This document shows positions 22,723 to 34,728 of a stretch of DNA of 64,000 nucleotides, in pieces. Position 1 is the stretch's first letter. The number at the start of each line of letters is the position of its first letter. Below the pieces are notes generated by a model that saw only the letters and a program-made list of their open reading frames with translations, had not been told where the DNA came from and did not search any database. This stretch comes from Culex pipiens pallens (lineage: Eukaryota > Arthropoda > Insecta > Diptera > Culicidae), in contig NC_068938.1 of the NCBI RefSeq assembly GCF_016801865.2, forward strand, positions 7,325,101 through 7,389,100, in the 5' to 3' direction. Position numbers and translations under genes: made by a program.

Positions 22723-25016
22723 TTATTAGCTTTATTTGAGAATTGCAGGTTGCAGGTGATGATGATTTTTCATCATATTAGTTAGTTTGTTAATGCTTTT
22801 TTTGTCACACCAAATGTCAATGAAATAAATAACAATTAAATTTTTGAATCAGATCAATTAAATTCAATGATCATAGTAAAAACGACCTTGTTCAGAAACG
22901 TTCTACAAACATTATGAACAACCTAAAATTGAGTTGTAATTACTGAAACTTTAAGAATTGCATTTATTTCTAGAAAAAGATCAACAAACAGATTTATCTT
23001 CTCACAAAGTCAAAGTCAAAGCCAAAGTTTCCAAGCATTCCCTTTCCCTTAAACCAAGGTGTTGCCCCTCGAAAGTGTCTGCAAGCAAACACTTTTTTTC
23101 AAAAGAATCCCTTCTATTCAACTATCACACCACCGTTTCCATCGTTGACGTTCCTTGGCTGAAAAGTTTTAATTAAGCAGAAGATTCATAGTTTGAGTTT
23201 TGGCTTGGGCTTCTGCTGCAATCAGTCTCAGAACCTGCTCCCAAGTTTCGTTTACGTTTGCCTGATCGTCAGCAATTAAAAAGTTACACTTTCGTTTCGA
23301 AGATTGCTTCTTCAAATTTGAGTTCTAAATTGCTCGAGTTTAAACAGTCATTTCCAGTGTTTTCCCCCGGGGGTACGATTCAATCATTGTTAAGAGTCTC
23401 GTATTATTCGGGACTGATGTGCAGCAGCTTAATTTGATTAAAATCAATCGACGGAGCAAAGAATCGGTTTCCTTCTAAAATCGTTCGACAAACATCTGAT
23501 CGGAGAGTAGGGGGATGCTGCCGGATCAAACCGGTTCGATTTCACAGTACATTGATCTCTAACGGCATCACTCGTAAAAAAGGCAGTGTACAAATCGACT
23601 GTCCCGCCAGCCGCATAAAAAAGAACTCAAACTCCTTTTATTCAAATTTGATGAAATTCTTGGCAGCTCTTCCTTTCTTTCTTGGTTAGTCTGCACTGTT
23701 TCCCCTCCCGAAAATGGGCGACGTTCACGGAGCTTCCTGATTACTATAATCAGCGTCATCAAGAAACACTTTCATTCATTCTTCTTTATGATTTTTATGT
23801 TATTTTTTATTGCCGGCCTTTTATTCAGAGTTTTTTTCATCTCTTCACTTCTTGGCAACTCTTCCACTTCTAACGGGAACCTGATGGGGGCCAAGAACTT
23901 GGCTGAAAACGAAACTCAAGATGGAAAACTTTCTCTTTCAAGGTTTGGGTCCCTTTCCAGAAGTGGAGTTCTTCTTCTGCTGTTTGAGGTGGCACCGGTT
24001 CTTGGGCTTCACCGAGGTTATGGCATGTAACTGGACTTTGGGATGCCATCGGGGCGAGATTTATCACCGAGGCCATAAAGATGAATCATCTGAATCGTAT
24101 AAATTGTCGACTTTGAAACTTTGTATCAAAACTGTGCTGTTGGTTCAGAAGAATTTGAAATTATGCGTTCTTTTGAAAGAACATCTGTCTCAATTCTCCC
24201 TGCCCTCACCCTCAAATTATACCTCAAATCACACATCACAAAATGTCTCTCCCTCTAATCGAGAAATCAACTGAAATGTCTCATGTTTCTAACTCAACTA
24301 CACAAAAACATCCCCCGAAACTCATAATCTTCTCCACGTTCCATTATGCCACGCTAAATTTGGTCCAAACAAAGTCGGCCGGGAGAAAAATGAATCCGTC
24401 CGGCTTGCCTTTTTTCCTCTCTCCTTCAACTTCATGAATCGAAATCAAACTCCCGAAGAAAAAAAAAGTGTCACCCAGGCAGGAGGCGTTGCACAAAAGA
24501 CACCTCTACCGAGGCTGACTCGATTCAGAAACGTGTCGTTCACGCCTCAGAACGGATTATTTTGGGCCAGAATGTGTGCTTCCGGTTGGGCTTTTTTTTG
24601 GTGGTGGTGAAATTGAACAAAAAAAAGTGAACTACAAAACGTGTCGGGAATTGTAGCGAGGGAAACCGTTTTGGACAAGTAGCAATTTCTGTTCAGATGA
24701 AACATGGTGCGGCTTGATTTCGATGAGATTGCAAAGAACGGACAGCAGCAATTATGTTGCTTCTATGGAGACAACTTGCTTGTAGTTTGTAGGGTCGTTG
24801 TCGATGTATTGATGTGATACTGTACCATCTTTATTGATGTTTGAAGCCCCTTCTTAAATAATAAACTTAGATTTTAAAATTTGAAAGTATTTTAGTGTTA
24901 AATGATAAAAAAATGCAAAAAATCTTTTTTTGCAGTTCCACTGTGAAACTGTCAACTTTTCCTGTCCTTCTGGGGAAACGAAACGGCCTACTTTTCCCTA
25001 CCAAATATAAAAGAAT
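22723..25016. other. Unique GC-richer block, no confident gene
   Basis: Balanced composition from about 22940 to 24800. Overlapping ORFs of 60-117 codons occur on both strands between 23568 and 24437. The longest, 23921-24274 (+, starts ATG), has no recognisable domain and shares its bases with a minus-strand ORF. I see no consistent splice sites or codon preference, and regard the block as intronic or intergenic. Confidence 0.3.
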
Positions 25017-25025
25017 GGAAAATCA

Positions 25026-25412
25026 TCAAAAAAAAAAATAATCAAACCATCCACATAAACGACTTCCGGATCTTTTGTGGTCTCTATTGCAAGTTTCTGC
25101 TCGAACCTAGGAGTCCGAAGGCTTGAATGGGGAGAGCACTCAAACCTCTTTCTACTCCAAGGAACCTTCCACCCCAGTGTTTGAACTGACGACCTTTGGA
25201 TTGCGAGTCCAACCGCCGCCAGCGATTCCACCGCAGTAGGCTTGGTTTGGTGTGTTGTTTGTACCAGTGGCATGGAGACGACTCCTACACTTGGAATGAC
25301 TTAATGGCCTAACAACCAAGGCCGGGACCGACATTTTACTTCCTCATCTGATGAAAAGTTGCAGCAGATGGGAATCGAACCCAGAATCATCCGCTTACAA
25401 AGCGGAATCAAA
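25026..25412 (-). mobile_element. Dimeric tRNA-derived SINE, 5'-truncated (copy 2)
   Basis: Nearly identical to 13101-13500 from its 3' end (about 25040) through the second tRNA-like unit. The match stops at 25405, exactly at the 5' base of the head tRNA anticodon stem, so box A of the head is missing. The 3' end has an A-run on the plus strand (T-run on the element strand). GGAAAATCA occurs at 25017-25025 and 25413-25421 as a probable target duplication; seven bases (AATCAAA) between 25405 and the right repeat are unexplained. The truncation is typical of premature reverse-transcription arrest. Confidence 0.85.
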
Positions 25413-25421
25413 GGAAAATCA

Positions 25422-26026
25422 ATACCTTTCAAAAGTTGAACTTTTCAACACTAGAATAGAATAGTAACATTTTTCAATATTTTTTTTTTGTTTTGTGTGG
25501 GGAATTTACGAAACACATGGATGAAATTCCATTCAAGAAGCACTAAACCTCGTTGGATAAAGCTACGTTTCGTGTTGAAAAAATCTTGTTTTCGCAACTT
25601 GTTGCATAATCTACTATTTAAATCCTCTGCTATATTAAACCGTTACATTTTAAAACATTTTAGAATCAATCACACTGTAGAGAACAGTTATCTGAACAAA
25701 TTTAATAAAAAAAAGTATCAATTATGGTTCAATGTAAGCAGGGATATGCAGAATTTCCTAAAATAAACAGTAACCGAATCCAAAATGTCTGAATATAATT
25801 CCCTTTCACATGATGGACTCTGCCTACTATGTTTTTTTTTAAATAAATGTTTTAGAATAATTTCCATGAATTTCGCCAAGATTTCATAAAATTTTAATGC
25901 TTCAAAAAAAGGTTATCATCATAAAAATTATATCCAATTTGTTGATATGTTATAAAAAAATTCCCGAGGAATCCAATAAAAAAAAATTTCAGCTTTAGGC
26001 TCTTTAGTCTAGACACGGTCAAAACG
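25422..26026. other. AT-rich spacer
   Basis: AT-rich sequence carrying a 92-codon ORF at 25488-25766 without recognisable content. Nothing definable. Confidence 0.4.
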
Positions 26027-26051
26027 CCATTTGAAGTTTTCATACGTTTTT
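26027..26051. repeat. Left 25-bp target-site duplication
   Basis: Identical to 29177-29201. The bases just outside (G left, T right) and just inside (A left, T right) differ, so 25 bp is its full extent. Confidence 0.9.
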
Positions 26052-26692
26052 AAGCATAAGCATAAGCATAGGTGCCCACCCGCAGTTGCTACTCCGTTAT
26101 TGACCAGGACCTCCAGAAGTTACATCCACGAGCCGTGGAAGATAAGTGGGTGCTATCTTTCCTCGCTTCGCAACTTCTCAAAGGCCCCTATCATGCTGAT
26201 CAATACCGGCGCCGGCCACGACCAGTGGTAGGGTCACGGGGAAGTGGATGGGAATGTTAGTCCGATACTTGAGTGATAGAGACCGCCCAATCGACTGCTT
26301 CTCCGACAAAGTATCACATGAGTTGTGAGGGGGTTAGTAGATGGGTATGAGGTCAGGATTCACGAGTGGCAGTGATGTGACCATGAGCATTTTGTTTATC
26401 GGTTGAAATTTTAAATCTTAGGCAGCCGGCTGCGGAAAGATAAATAATTGATTATTTAAAAAGTTTGTTTTAATCGAACGCGTGCCAACCGAGCGGTAGT
26501 GCTATGGGCTGGACTTATCAGTATATTTTTACTGTTGGTACAATTAAGATAACGCGAGCAAATGTCAAAAATAGTAGATGAGTTAATACTAAAGCTGCCA
26601 GTTGGAATAAATTATTGCGATCAACGAATATAAACGAAAAGAAAACAGGACCGATTGTAATGAAGTTAAAACAATAACTTAAACGAACTTAA

Positions 26693-27010
26693 CCGGCGGC
26701 GTGCCTTCCTATCAACGATGATAAAAGAAGGACTTATAAATTTAAAATATAAAAAGACTCCAAAAAATACGTTGCATAGTAACCGCGAAGTCCCGCTACT
26801 CACAATCGAATCCGAAAGATAGCTATCTAGAATTTTAAATATAGTATTAATTCGACCGCGATCCTCCAGAAATTCTTCGTCGGCGTGCCTTCCAATCAAC
26901 GGTGATGTAAGAAGGGCTTTATTCATTAAAATGATTTTATATCATAAGCCTTAAAACATATTCGTCGGCGTGCCTTCCGATCATCGATGATATAGAAAGG
27001 ACTTAATCCA
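26693..27010. repeat. Three copies of a GTCGGCGTGCCTTCC unit
   Basis: Near 26693, 26879 and 26964 the sequence reads (C/T)GGCGTGCCTTCC, then a short ATCAACG(A/G)TGAT-like near-palindrome, then AAGAAGGACTT or a close variant. The spacing is uneven, about 185 and 85 bases. These lie in the middle of the 26052-29176 element and may be structural RNA or protein-binding motifs. Confidence 0.6.
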
Positions 27011-27144
27011 GCAATACGACTTGCTTGTCTCGAAAAAAAAAGAATTCAGATCGTTTCTATCGAAAACTATGTAAAGAGAACAAAAATAAACTCATTGGCC
27101 AACGAACGCGCGAACAAAAAATAAAGAAAAAAGAAGAAGAAGAA

Positions 27145-29176
27145 GACCAATCACCCCATGCACACAAACAACGACACAAAAGAGATGAAAACAACACGAA
27201 TCAGAAGAAATCCAATCACCCCATGTACACAAATAGCGACACAAAAGAGATGGAAAATAACACGAAAAAACAGGACTGCGCGTCCACACAGGCACCGCAC
27301 TACTGATGCCATTATTTATTTATAATGACCAATCACCCCATGCACTCGAACAGCGACATAAAAGAGACGGAAAATAACACGAAAAAACAGGACTGCGCGT
27401 CCACACAGGCACCGCACTACTGATGCCATTATTTAATTATAATGACCAATCACCCCATGCACTCGAACAGCGACATAAAAGAGACGGAAAATAACACGAA
27501 AAAACAGGACTGAGCGTCCACACAGGCACCGCACTACTGATGCCATTATTTAATTATAATGACCAATCACCCCATGCACTCGAACAGCGACATAAAAGAG
27601 ACGGAAAATAACACGAAAAAACAGGACTGAGCGTCCACACAGGCACCGCACTACTGATGCCATTATTTAATTATAATGACCAATCAACCCATGCACTCGA
27701 ACAGCGACATAAAAGAGACGGAAAATAACACGAAAAAACAGGACTGAGCGTCCACACAGGCACCGCACTACTGATGCCATTATTTAATTATAATGACCAA
27801 TCACCCCATGCACTCGAACAGCGACATAAAAGAGACGGAAAATAACACGAAAAAACAGGACTGAGCGTCCACACAGGCACCGCACTACTGATGCCATTAT
27901 TTAATTATAATGACCAATCACCCCATGCACTCGAACAGCGACATAAAAGAGACGGAAAATAACACGAAAAAACAGGACTGAGCGTCCACACAGGCACCGC
28001 ACTACTGATGCCATTATTTAATTATAATGACCAATCACCCCATGCACTCGAACAGCGACATAAAAGAGACGGAAAATAACACGAAAAAACAGGACTGAGC
28101 GTCCACACAGGCACCGCACTACTGATGCCATTATTTAATTATAATGACCAATCACCCCATGCACTCGAACAGCGACATAAAAGAGACGGAAAATAACACG
28201 AAAAAACAGGACTGCGCGTCCACACAGGCACCGCACTACTGATGCCATTATTTAATTATAATGACCAATCAACCCATGCACTCGAACAGCGACATAAAAG
28301 AGACGGAAAATAACACGAAAAAACAGGACTGAGCGTCCACACAGGCACCGCACTACTGATGCCATTATTTAATTATAATGACCAATCACCCCATGCACTC
28401 GAACAGCGACATAAAAGAGACGGAAAATAACACGAAAAAACAGGACTGAGCGTCCACACAGGCACCGCACTACTGATGCCATTATTTAATTATAATGACC
28501 AATCACCCCATGCACTCGAACAGCGACATAAAAGAGACGGAAAATAACACGAAAAAACAGGACTGAGCGTCCACACAGGCACCGCACTACTGATGCCATT
28601 ATTTAATTATAATGACCAATCACCCCATGCACTCGAACAGCGACATAAAAGAGACGGAAAATAACACGAAAAAACAGGACTGAGCGTCCACACAGGCACC
28701 GCACTACTGATGCCATTATTTAATTATAATGACCAATCACCCCATGCACTCGAACAGCGACATAAAAGAGACGGAAAATAACACGAAAAAACAGGACTGA
28801 GCGTCCACACAGGCACCGCACTACTGATGCCATTATTTAATTATAATGACCAATCACCCCATGCACTCGAACAGCGACATAAAAGAGACGGAAAATAACA
28901 CGAAAAAACAGGACTGAGCGTCCACACAGGCACCGCACTACTGATGCCATTATTTAATTATAATGACCAATCACCCCATGCACTCGAACAGCGACATAAA
29001 AGAGACGGAAAATAACACGAAAAAACAGGACTGAGCGTCCACACAGGCACCGCACTACTGATGCCATTATTTAATTATAATGACCAATCAACCCATGCAC
29101 TCGAACAGCGACATAAAAGAGACGGAAAATAACACGAAAAAACAGGACTGAGCGTCCACACAGGCACCGCACTACT
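27145..29176. repeat. 117-bp satellite array, about 17 monomers
   Basis: 'GACCAATCACCCC' recurs every 117 bases from 27327 (27444, 27561, 27678 and so on to 29082). Monomers are almost identical; the variants I see are CTGAGCG versus CTGCGCG (27327-, 28146- monomers) and CACCCC versus CAACCC (27678-, 28263-, 29082- monomers). The two leftmost units (27145-27209, shortened, and 27210-27326) are diverged. The last unit stops at 95 bases, at CCGCACTACT, exactly against the target duplication. Each monomer contains TTTAATTATAAT. The array is part of the mobile element, not an independent satellite locus. Confidence 0.95.
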
Positions 29177-29201
29177 CCATTTGAAGTTTTCATACGTTTT
29201 T

Positions 29202-31235
29202 TTTCAAAAAGTCTATTCCTTCCAACTTATCACTTTTTATTTGCATCAGATGAAATCGGTTGAAATGACGCGAGTTATGATTTTTTGAAAAAGTGTTTTT
29301 TATGTGACAAATGACGAAAATTGCAATTTTAAGAACACCTTTGCAAGGTGGAGGTGACCTTAATGGCCAAACAAAAAAATACGGTTCTAAGAATTTTGGC
29401 CGCGGAAATCAGAAAAAAATATCCTAGATTTTTTTGTTTTATACTCTTTTAAAATGGAATTGCTGAATACTTTTGTTAGATTACAGGTTTCGACATCATA
29501 CTAAGAACGTCGGTAGAATACTTCCTATATTTCCCACATTGCAGCTATTCCTCTCATTTTCACACCTCCTAGCTAAACCGTCACCTGAGTACACCGCAGA
29601 ATTCCCTCTGTCATTAAGTCACTTTGCAACAGCACAATTTTGCGTGGGCGGACGCTCGTCGTTTGGACTTCAAAGAGCTTTCAACTGCTGTGCACGACAA
29701 CTTTGCTAGTCAACCTACGCGCACACCTATCACCCTAATCCCGTTGCAGTTAATCGATTGCTTAAGTGGATTTGCACTTAACCTTCACTTAGCAAAGCAT
29801 GTTTATTTGTGTTTAAGGAAAGAACTCTCATATCGGCAGTCAACGGTTAACTTCTCATCAACTTACAAGAACACTTTGTAAAACGCGTCCCAAGCCCAAG
29901 CCCCTGTCTCAATTAGTGTCCATAGATCATCATCATCACCAAGGGTCGATTGATTTGCGGGGAAAATATGATAAACGGTCGGCTCCGACTTGAGCGCCGC
30001 GATTCTCGGCTCGCCTACTTTGATCGATGAGCCGTTTAGTTCGGCTGCAAGTTTGAGGTTGATGCGAAGAATCTTCAGTTCTTCAAACTGATGGATCTCG
30101 CACGATTAAATCTAATCAACGATCGTATCTACAACCAGTTGACTTTTGATCTGGCGTCTTTATTACTTAACTTTAATGGAGATGAGTTGGTGGGAAAATT
30201 TGTATTATTATTTGCCTCTCCTATTTTAATAAGATTTTTTGTAATCTTCATCAATTTAGTGATACGATGATTTTATCTTGCATAACCAAACTATTAGCTA
30301 ATTGATGGCTTTCTCTCCTTTTGTAAATTCCATCCAACTAAATTTAGATACATCTAATCTCAAGCGGTGTCATTTCATCAGCAGGAATTTGCCTCAAGGC
30401 ATACTCATTTTTGGCAAACGTCCTCGCCTTAATCGTCACCAACGATTATCCAACCCCGATTAACGACCACCTTATCGGACGTCACCTCCCCAAAGATGCC
30501 TCCCAAAAACAGTGACCAGAAAAGTGGTCCACCCGTAATCGGATCTCAGACCCAATTTGGGACCTCTTCCCCGCTCTCACTCGAATCCTCATTAGCGCGT
30601 TTCGGTAGCACCCAGATGTCACGTCCGGTCGAAACAGATCATAAATCTTTCGTCGACCGATTGAGAGTGGCCCCAGGATTGGAGAATCATCATTATCCAC
30701 TTCATTAAGGTGAAAGGTGTGACGACGTCGACATGCCGGGTGAAAAAAAAAATATTCGCCAAATTTAACTTTTGAAAAGATGAAAATTAAAACTAAAAAA
30801 AAAAACAAATTATTGAAGAGCAATGCAAAAATTGCAAATAATTTTTTTTTTAAATCATCAGATGTACACGAAAAAGTGAAGGGTTTGCTAACTCGTACTG
30901 AACGGTGGACTAAACCATAAATCAAGCCAGATGTCGGGAGAGCGCTGATCGAATCGTCAGATCGTTTCAACAACGCTGCTTTTACCCTCCCGGTTGGAGT
31001 GCACAGCGCAGGTCCTCAAACGAATACCTTTCGATGATGAATATGTTCGCTCACCACACAGCTGTTTGGAGTAGGGTAGGTTGTTGAATGTTGGAACAAA
31101 AGTATTTACCTTCATTTAAAAATAATATTTTTGAACTTTTTTAAGACAAGAACACCATTATTGAATTTTATTGGAAACGGCCCTTAAAACATAAGGACCC
31201 CCAAAGTTTGCAGGAAGTTTAAAAACATCTCTAAG
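29202..31235. other. Unique sequence downstream of the insertion
   Basis: 29202-29470 looks like repeat-derived AT-rich DNA continuing the pre-insertion sequence. 29480-31080 is GC-richer unique DNA with no convincing exon. The 163-codon minus ORF at 30482-30973 crosses A/T-run low-complexity sequence and shows no domain. 'GATCGATGAGCC' and 'GTTAATCGATTGC' are suggestive regulatory strings only. Confidence 0.3.
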
Positions 31236-31558
31236 TAAACAATTAAACAATTAAACAATTAAACAATTAAACAATTGAACAATTGAACAATTAAACAATT
31301 AAACAATTAAACAATTAAACAATTAAACAATTAAACAATTAAACAATTAAACAATTAAACTATTAAACAATTAAACAATTAAACAATTAAACAATTAAAC
31401 AATTAAACAATTAAACAATTAAACAATTAAACAATTAAACAATTAAACAATTAAACAATTAAACAATTAAACAATTAAACAATTAAACAATTAAACAATT
31501 AAACAATTAAACAATTAAACAATTAAACAATTAAACAATTAAACAATTAAACAATTAA
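31236..31558 (+). repeat. (AAACAATT)n minisatellite, about 40 units
   Basis: A perfect or near-perfect 8-bp unit over 323 bases. Two successive units near 31277-31292 read CAATTGAA instead of CAATTAAA and one near 31360 has ACTATTAA; the rest appear identical. It is pure low-complexity DNA of high expected mutability. Confidence 0.95.
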
Positions 31559-32844
31559 TGGGAAATTTGATGTACTTTTTGAATTTGCTATTTGTTTAGA
31601 ACAAACGAAATTTAAAAAGTGTAAAAATTACAAGCCATGGTTTGTACATTTCAATAAAAAAAAGTGATTTTAAAGTAGTTTTCACCAGTCCAGTTGTTTC
31701 TCAATCATTAGTTTCTAAAATACCTATTCATAAACATGCTCAAAAATGCTAAATATGATTATCTAATTAGAAAAATACATTTTTGATTGTATTCAGCTGG
31801 TTCGACATCTATTTTCATAAAATTTTGGATTTTAAAAAAAATATTTATTTTTAACCCTGATTTTTCGGATCAATTTTGGCAATTTTTTTCGGACATACAA
31901 TTTGAAAAATATTTGCAACGGCCTCACTTTTGTGTTTTTTTTATAACTTTGCAAGGTAATTTTTTAGAGTTTAGCAATGTTCTTCAATGATGCTTTTTAA
32001 TTAAAAAAAAACCCCGAATTAATATCACCAGAGGTGAAAAAATGCCTTTCTTACGCAATGATGAAACTCCGACAAAAATATTTAATTTTTCAGAAATATA
32101 ATGATACCACCCAGTGAGAATTTAACCTAAAGCTTCGAATCGTTTTAGGCTAAACCTTGAATGGCTTTTTATTTTTTATTTTAATTTCAGAGGTACATAA
32201 TGGATCTCAAGATATTTAAATTTAATTAAGAAAAACACATTGGATTGACATTTTCAGAAAAAAAAATAAAGGGTACTCAGTCTTTAATGTTAGTCTACGG
32301 TTAACTTAAAAGAATATGTATCGATATTGCACTTTGTCGATCTATTATGAGAAGCCAGAAAGCACACTTTCACGCGCAAGCGTAAATATGCTGGCGTTTA
32401 TGCTTCGACTTGACGACTTGTCGATCATTCGAGCGAGAATGTGCCGAGACTTCGAATTTGATGTTCAGTTTATGATTCTGTGTAAAACCAAAAATTTAAT
32501 AGAAAAAAATTGGATAAAAATAAGACGTAAAACACTAAAATGGCTATATCTCTGTAAATAAATTTTGGAAAAGCTTCAAATTTTGAGCCCAGGCAGTTAT
32601 GGGCGCATGTTTTCGAATAGAGTTTTGTTTGAAACTGAATTCTTTTAATTTGATAGTGTTATCTGTAAAATTGTCCAAAAAATACCTCTAAAAATGGCTT
32701 TGACCACATTTCCTGGTCGAAAATTGTGAATCGAAAAATAAAATGTTCGTCTTCGATCCCACGGCTACAAATCTGAAATATAAAAATTTTGGGATTTACG
32801 AGCGGTTTTTGTAAGAAAGTCAAAAAATATTACTTACATTAATA
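31559..32844. other. AT-rich DNA with repeat family A copy 2
   Basis: 31660-31920 is a diverged family A copy ('TTTCACCAGTCCAGTTGTTT', 'CAGCTGGTTCGAC', 'CCTGATTTTTCGGATCAATTT' in part). An 81-codon ATG-started ORF at 32316-32561 has no recognisable motif and its last third is A-rich, so I do not call it a gene. Confidence 0.45.
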
Positions 32845-33373
32845 CATATCGACGTCGTCGTGCTATCTTGTCGTACCCGCCATTTTGACGTTCCGAGAAA
32901 AACGGGTTTTAATGTTTGACCTTGAATATTCAAAAACGAAAGCACGCAATGTAAACAATAACAAACACGTTTTGTTTGGCTGACCATTCTGTGCATTGTC
33001 CCGAAGTTTGGTTGAAGTTGGTTGCTGGAGTCCCGAGTTATAATTAAAAATGTTTACGATAGTCTAGCTTGTACGTGCGACAAACGCATCCTGACTTTCC
33101 TGGCCTGAAATCCCTTTGGCCTTTTGTCGCACTTACATGAATTTTCATGGAGTGACAAGATAGCACGACAAGATTGAAACTACTTTCATATGTAAAGTGA
33201 CAAAAATGCACGGAGTTTTTTCGGTTTTTGTTGAATATCTCAGGATTGAAATCGAATTTTGGGGATTTGTGAAGGTCAAAAGGTGAGGCATTGTGAGCTG
33301 CACAAAATGGCGTTCTTAACTCAATTTGGCCCAAAATGCACGTACGACAAGTTAGCACGATGGCGACGATATG
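32845..33373. mobile_element. 529-bp MITE, copy 1 of family C
   Basis: The ends are imperfect inverted repeats. CATATCGACGTCGTCGTGCT at the left continues ATCTTGTCGTAC. The right end, read in complement, gives CATATCGTCGCCATCGTGCT followed by AACTTGTCGTAC. Inside, a second 'GTGACAAGATAGCACGACAA' near 33150 echoes the left terminus in inverse. A diverged direct-orientation copy is at about 43500-43935, sharing 'CTGTGCATTGTCCCGAAGTT' and 'GGAGTCCCGAGTTATAATTA'. Non-coding. Confidence 0.7.
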
Positions 33374-33589
33374 TTTATTTTTTTAAATAAAAGTAAATTT
33401 TCATAAAAATTTTGAAAAAAAAAATATTTTGCTATACTGACAACGGTTAATTTAAAATACAATTCTTCATCATGGCGCATACGTCACAAAGTCAAATCAT
33501 TGCAAACTATAGATTTTGCTTGAAAATGGTTGTTATAAAACAATGCAATGCTGAAACAGTGGTGTAGGAGATAAAATTGAGCTTTTATA

Positions 33590-34216
33590 CACAGAAAAAA
33601 AAGTGTAAATTCACGCGGCACTGAAACCATGTTTCGAATGTAAACATGCTCAATGTAAATTTGAAATTCAATGTAAACCGTTGAATAGCATTTAAAAGGC
33701 CTTCACGTAAAATGAAATTCGTTGTAATTCACGAATCTCATGCAAATGGAGCTTTTGCTTCCAGCAAATCATAAATTTGTAAAATTGAAAAGCATGTAAT
33801 TATGTTTCTATTGTAAAAAATGCTTCCTGTAGACTAAAAAAATAATTTAAATTTCAAATGTTTTTGTTTTGTGAATGACAGCTCAAAACGCAGACGAACA
33901 AATCGACTGAATGTTATTGTTTGTTTATGCGCGTGAGGTGTGGAAGTGTTTTAGCATTAATTGTTGGAGTTTGCGATTAAAAACACACACAAAAAAATAT
34001 TTCCGAATGTTACATCATTTATGATGTATCACTTTTGCACGTCATTAAACATTTAAATTTAAATGCAATTTGATGTAAATTTGCAACAAATTATACGCAA
34101 AAACATGATTTTACGTGTGATTCAACCGTTTACGTCGAATCTCAAGTTTACATCAACTGAGTTTACATGTGATTCATTTTTTCCGTGTCGAGTAAATTCA
34201 CATATTTTTTTCTGTG
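33590..34216. mobile_element. About 630-bp MITE of the CACAGAAAAAA type (family D)
   Basis: The left end CACAGAAAAAAAAGTGTAAA and right end GTGAATTTAC...TTTTTTCTGTG are complementary apart from indels. Sub-motifs 'GTAAATT' and 'TTTACAT' recur along both arms, and a palindrome 'ACATCATTTATGATGT' lies near 34012-34027. A related fragment sits at 38890-39110. Non-coding; the ORF at 34063-34317 is within it. Confidence 0.65.
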
Positions 34217-34421
34217 CATGCTCAGCAAATGTTCCAGCAACTGCTTGTTTTTCGGGATTGTTGAGCAAGAGTAGATATCTCCGGACATGCTCGGGTAACT
34301 TTCCAGGTTGTTTTTAATATCAGTTGGTTGTTTTGGTAAGTTTCCAAATCAAATAGAGCACCGCCGATCTGTAAAATTTATACAGCAACACCTCTTTTAA
34401 CACACCTTTGAATTCTTTTAG

Positions 34422-34728
34422 TTAAATCGTCAGGACTTGCGTCGTGAGTTAGATACGAAATATTGACCGAGGAAGTTGCTGAAATCTGATGGCGATCAAC
34501 TTAGTTGACGGGAACGGTCCTGGTCAAATGCAGTTGTTGCATTTGCATGCATAACGGGATAGCGTAAGTGACGTTTTGTGAGAATATTACACAACATTAA
34601 ACATTCCACTTCCAGACATGAAACATCCGCGTCCAGCCGGATTAACTTGCGCAGCTGCTTCTCCTCGAACAGCTTTCTGTTGGATCTGCCATCTTCCTTA
34701 AAACGTTCTAAACTACGACATCGCGCAG
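34422..34728 (+). other. Possible small non-coding exons, plus strand
   Basis: Splice-like signals appear in order: acceptor GAATTCTTTTAG near 34421, donor GC|GTAAGTGACG at 34564, a 52-base intron ending CATTCCACTTCCAG at 34615, and donor GCGCAG|GTAACC at 34729. The implied exons are about 142 and 113 bases. No long frame survives across the junction, so any product would be non-coding or UTR. The opposite strand carries a competing open frame, and both cannot easily be right. Confidence 0.2.

Larger units (their letters stand above)
26052..29176 (-). mobile_element. 3.1-kb non-autonomous, LINE-like insertion with satellite 5' region
   Basis: A perfect 25-bp direct repeat (starting CCATTTGAAG, ending ATACGTTTTT) at 26027-26051 and 29177-29201 bounds the element exactly. 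Read on the minus strand it begins AGTAGTGCGGTGCC within a 117-bp tandem array (27145-29176), continues through an AT-rich middle (26400-27144) containing three copies of a 'GTCGGCGTGCCTTCC' unit, then a more GC-rich 3' part (26070-26390), and ends in (TATGCT)n at 26053-26070. A long target duplication, a microsatellite 3' tail and tandem 5' repeats are a combination known from non-LTR retrotransposons. There is no reverse transcriptase or endonuclease ORF, so it would need enzymes from elsewhere. The class is inference; the boundaries are direct observation. Confidence 0.8.

Noticed and set aside
23921..24274. 117-codon plus-strand ORF starting with ATG
   Set aside because: A competing minus-strand ORF covers its first half, no motif is present, and its final third is rich in Ser/Asn/Thr from low-complexity sequence.
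27145..29176. Regular repeats resembling a CRISPR array
   Set aside because: The 117-bp units are head-to-tail with no unique spacers and sit in eukaryotic mobile DNA.
30482..30973. 163-codon minus-strand ORF
   Set aside because: The middle runs through A/T homopolymers (Phe/Leu/Lys-rich), no domain is recognisable, and no splice or start context supports it.
31236..31558. Telomere-like repeat
   Set aside because: The AAACAATT unit is not a known telomeric repeat and lies internally in AT-rich DNA.
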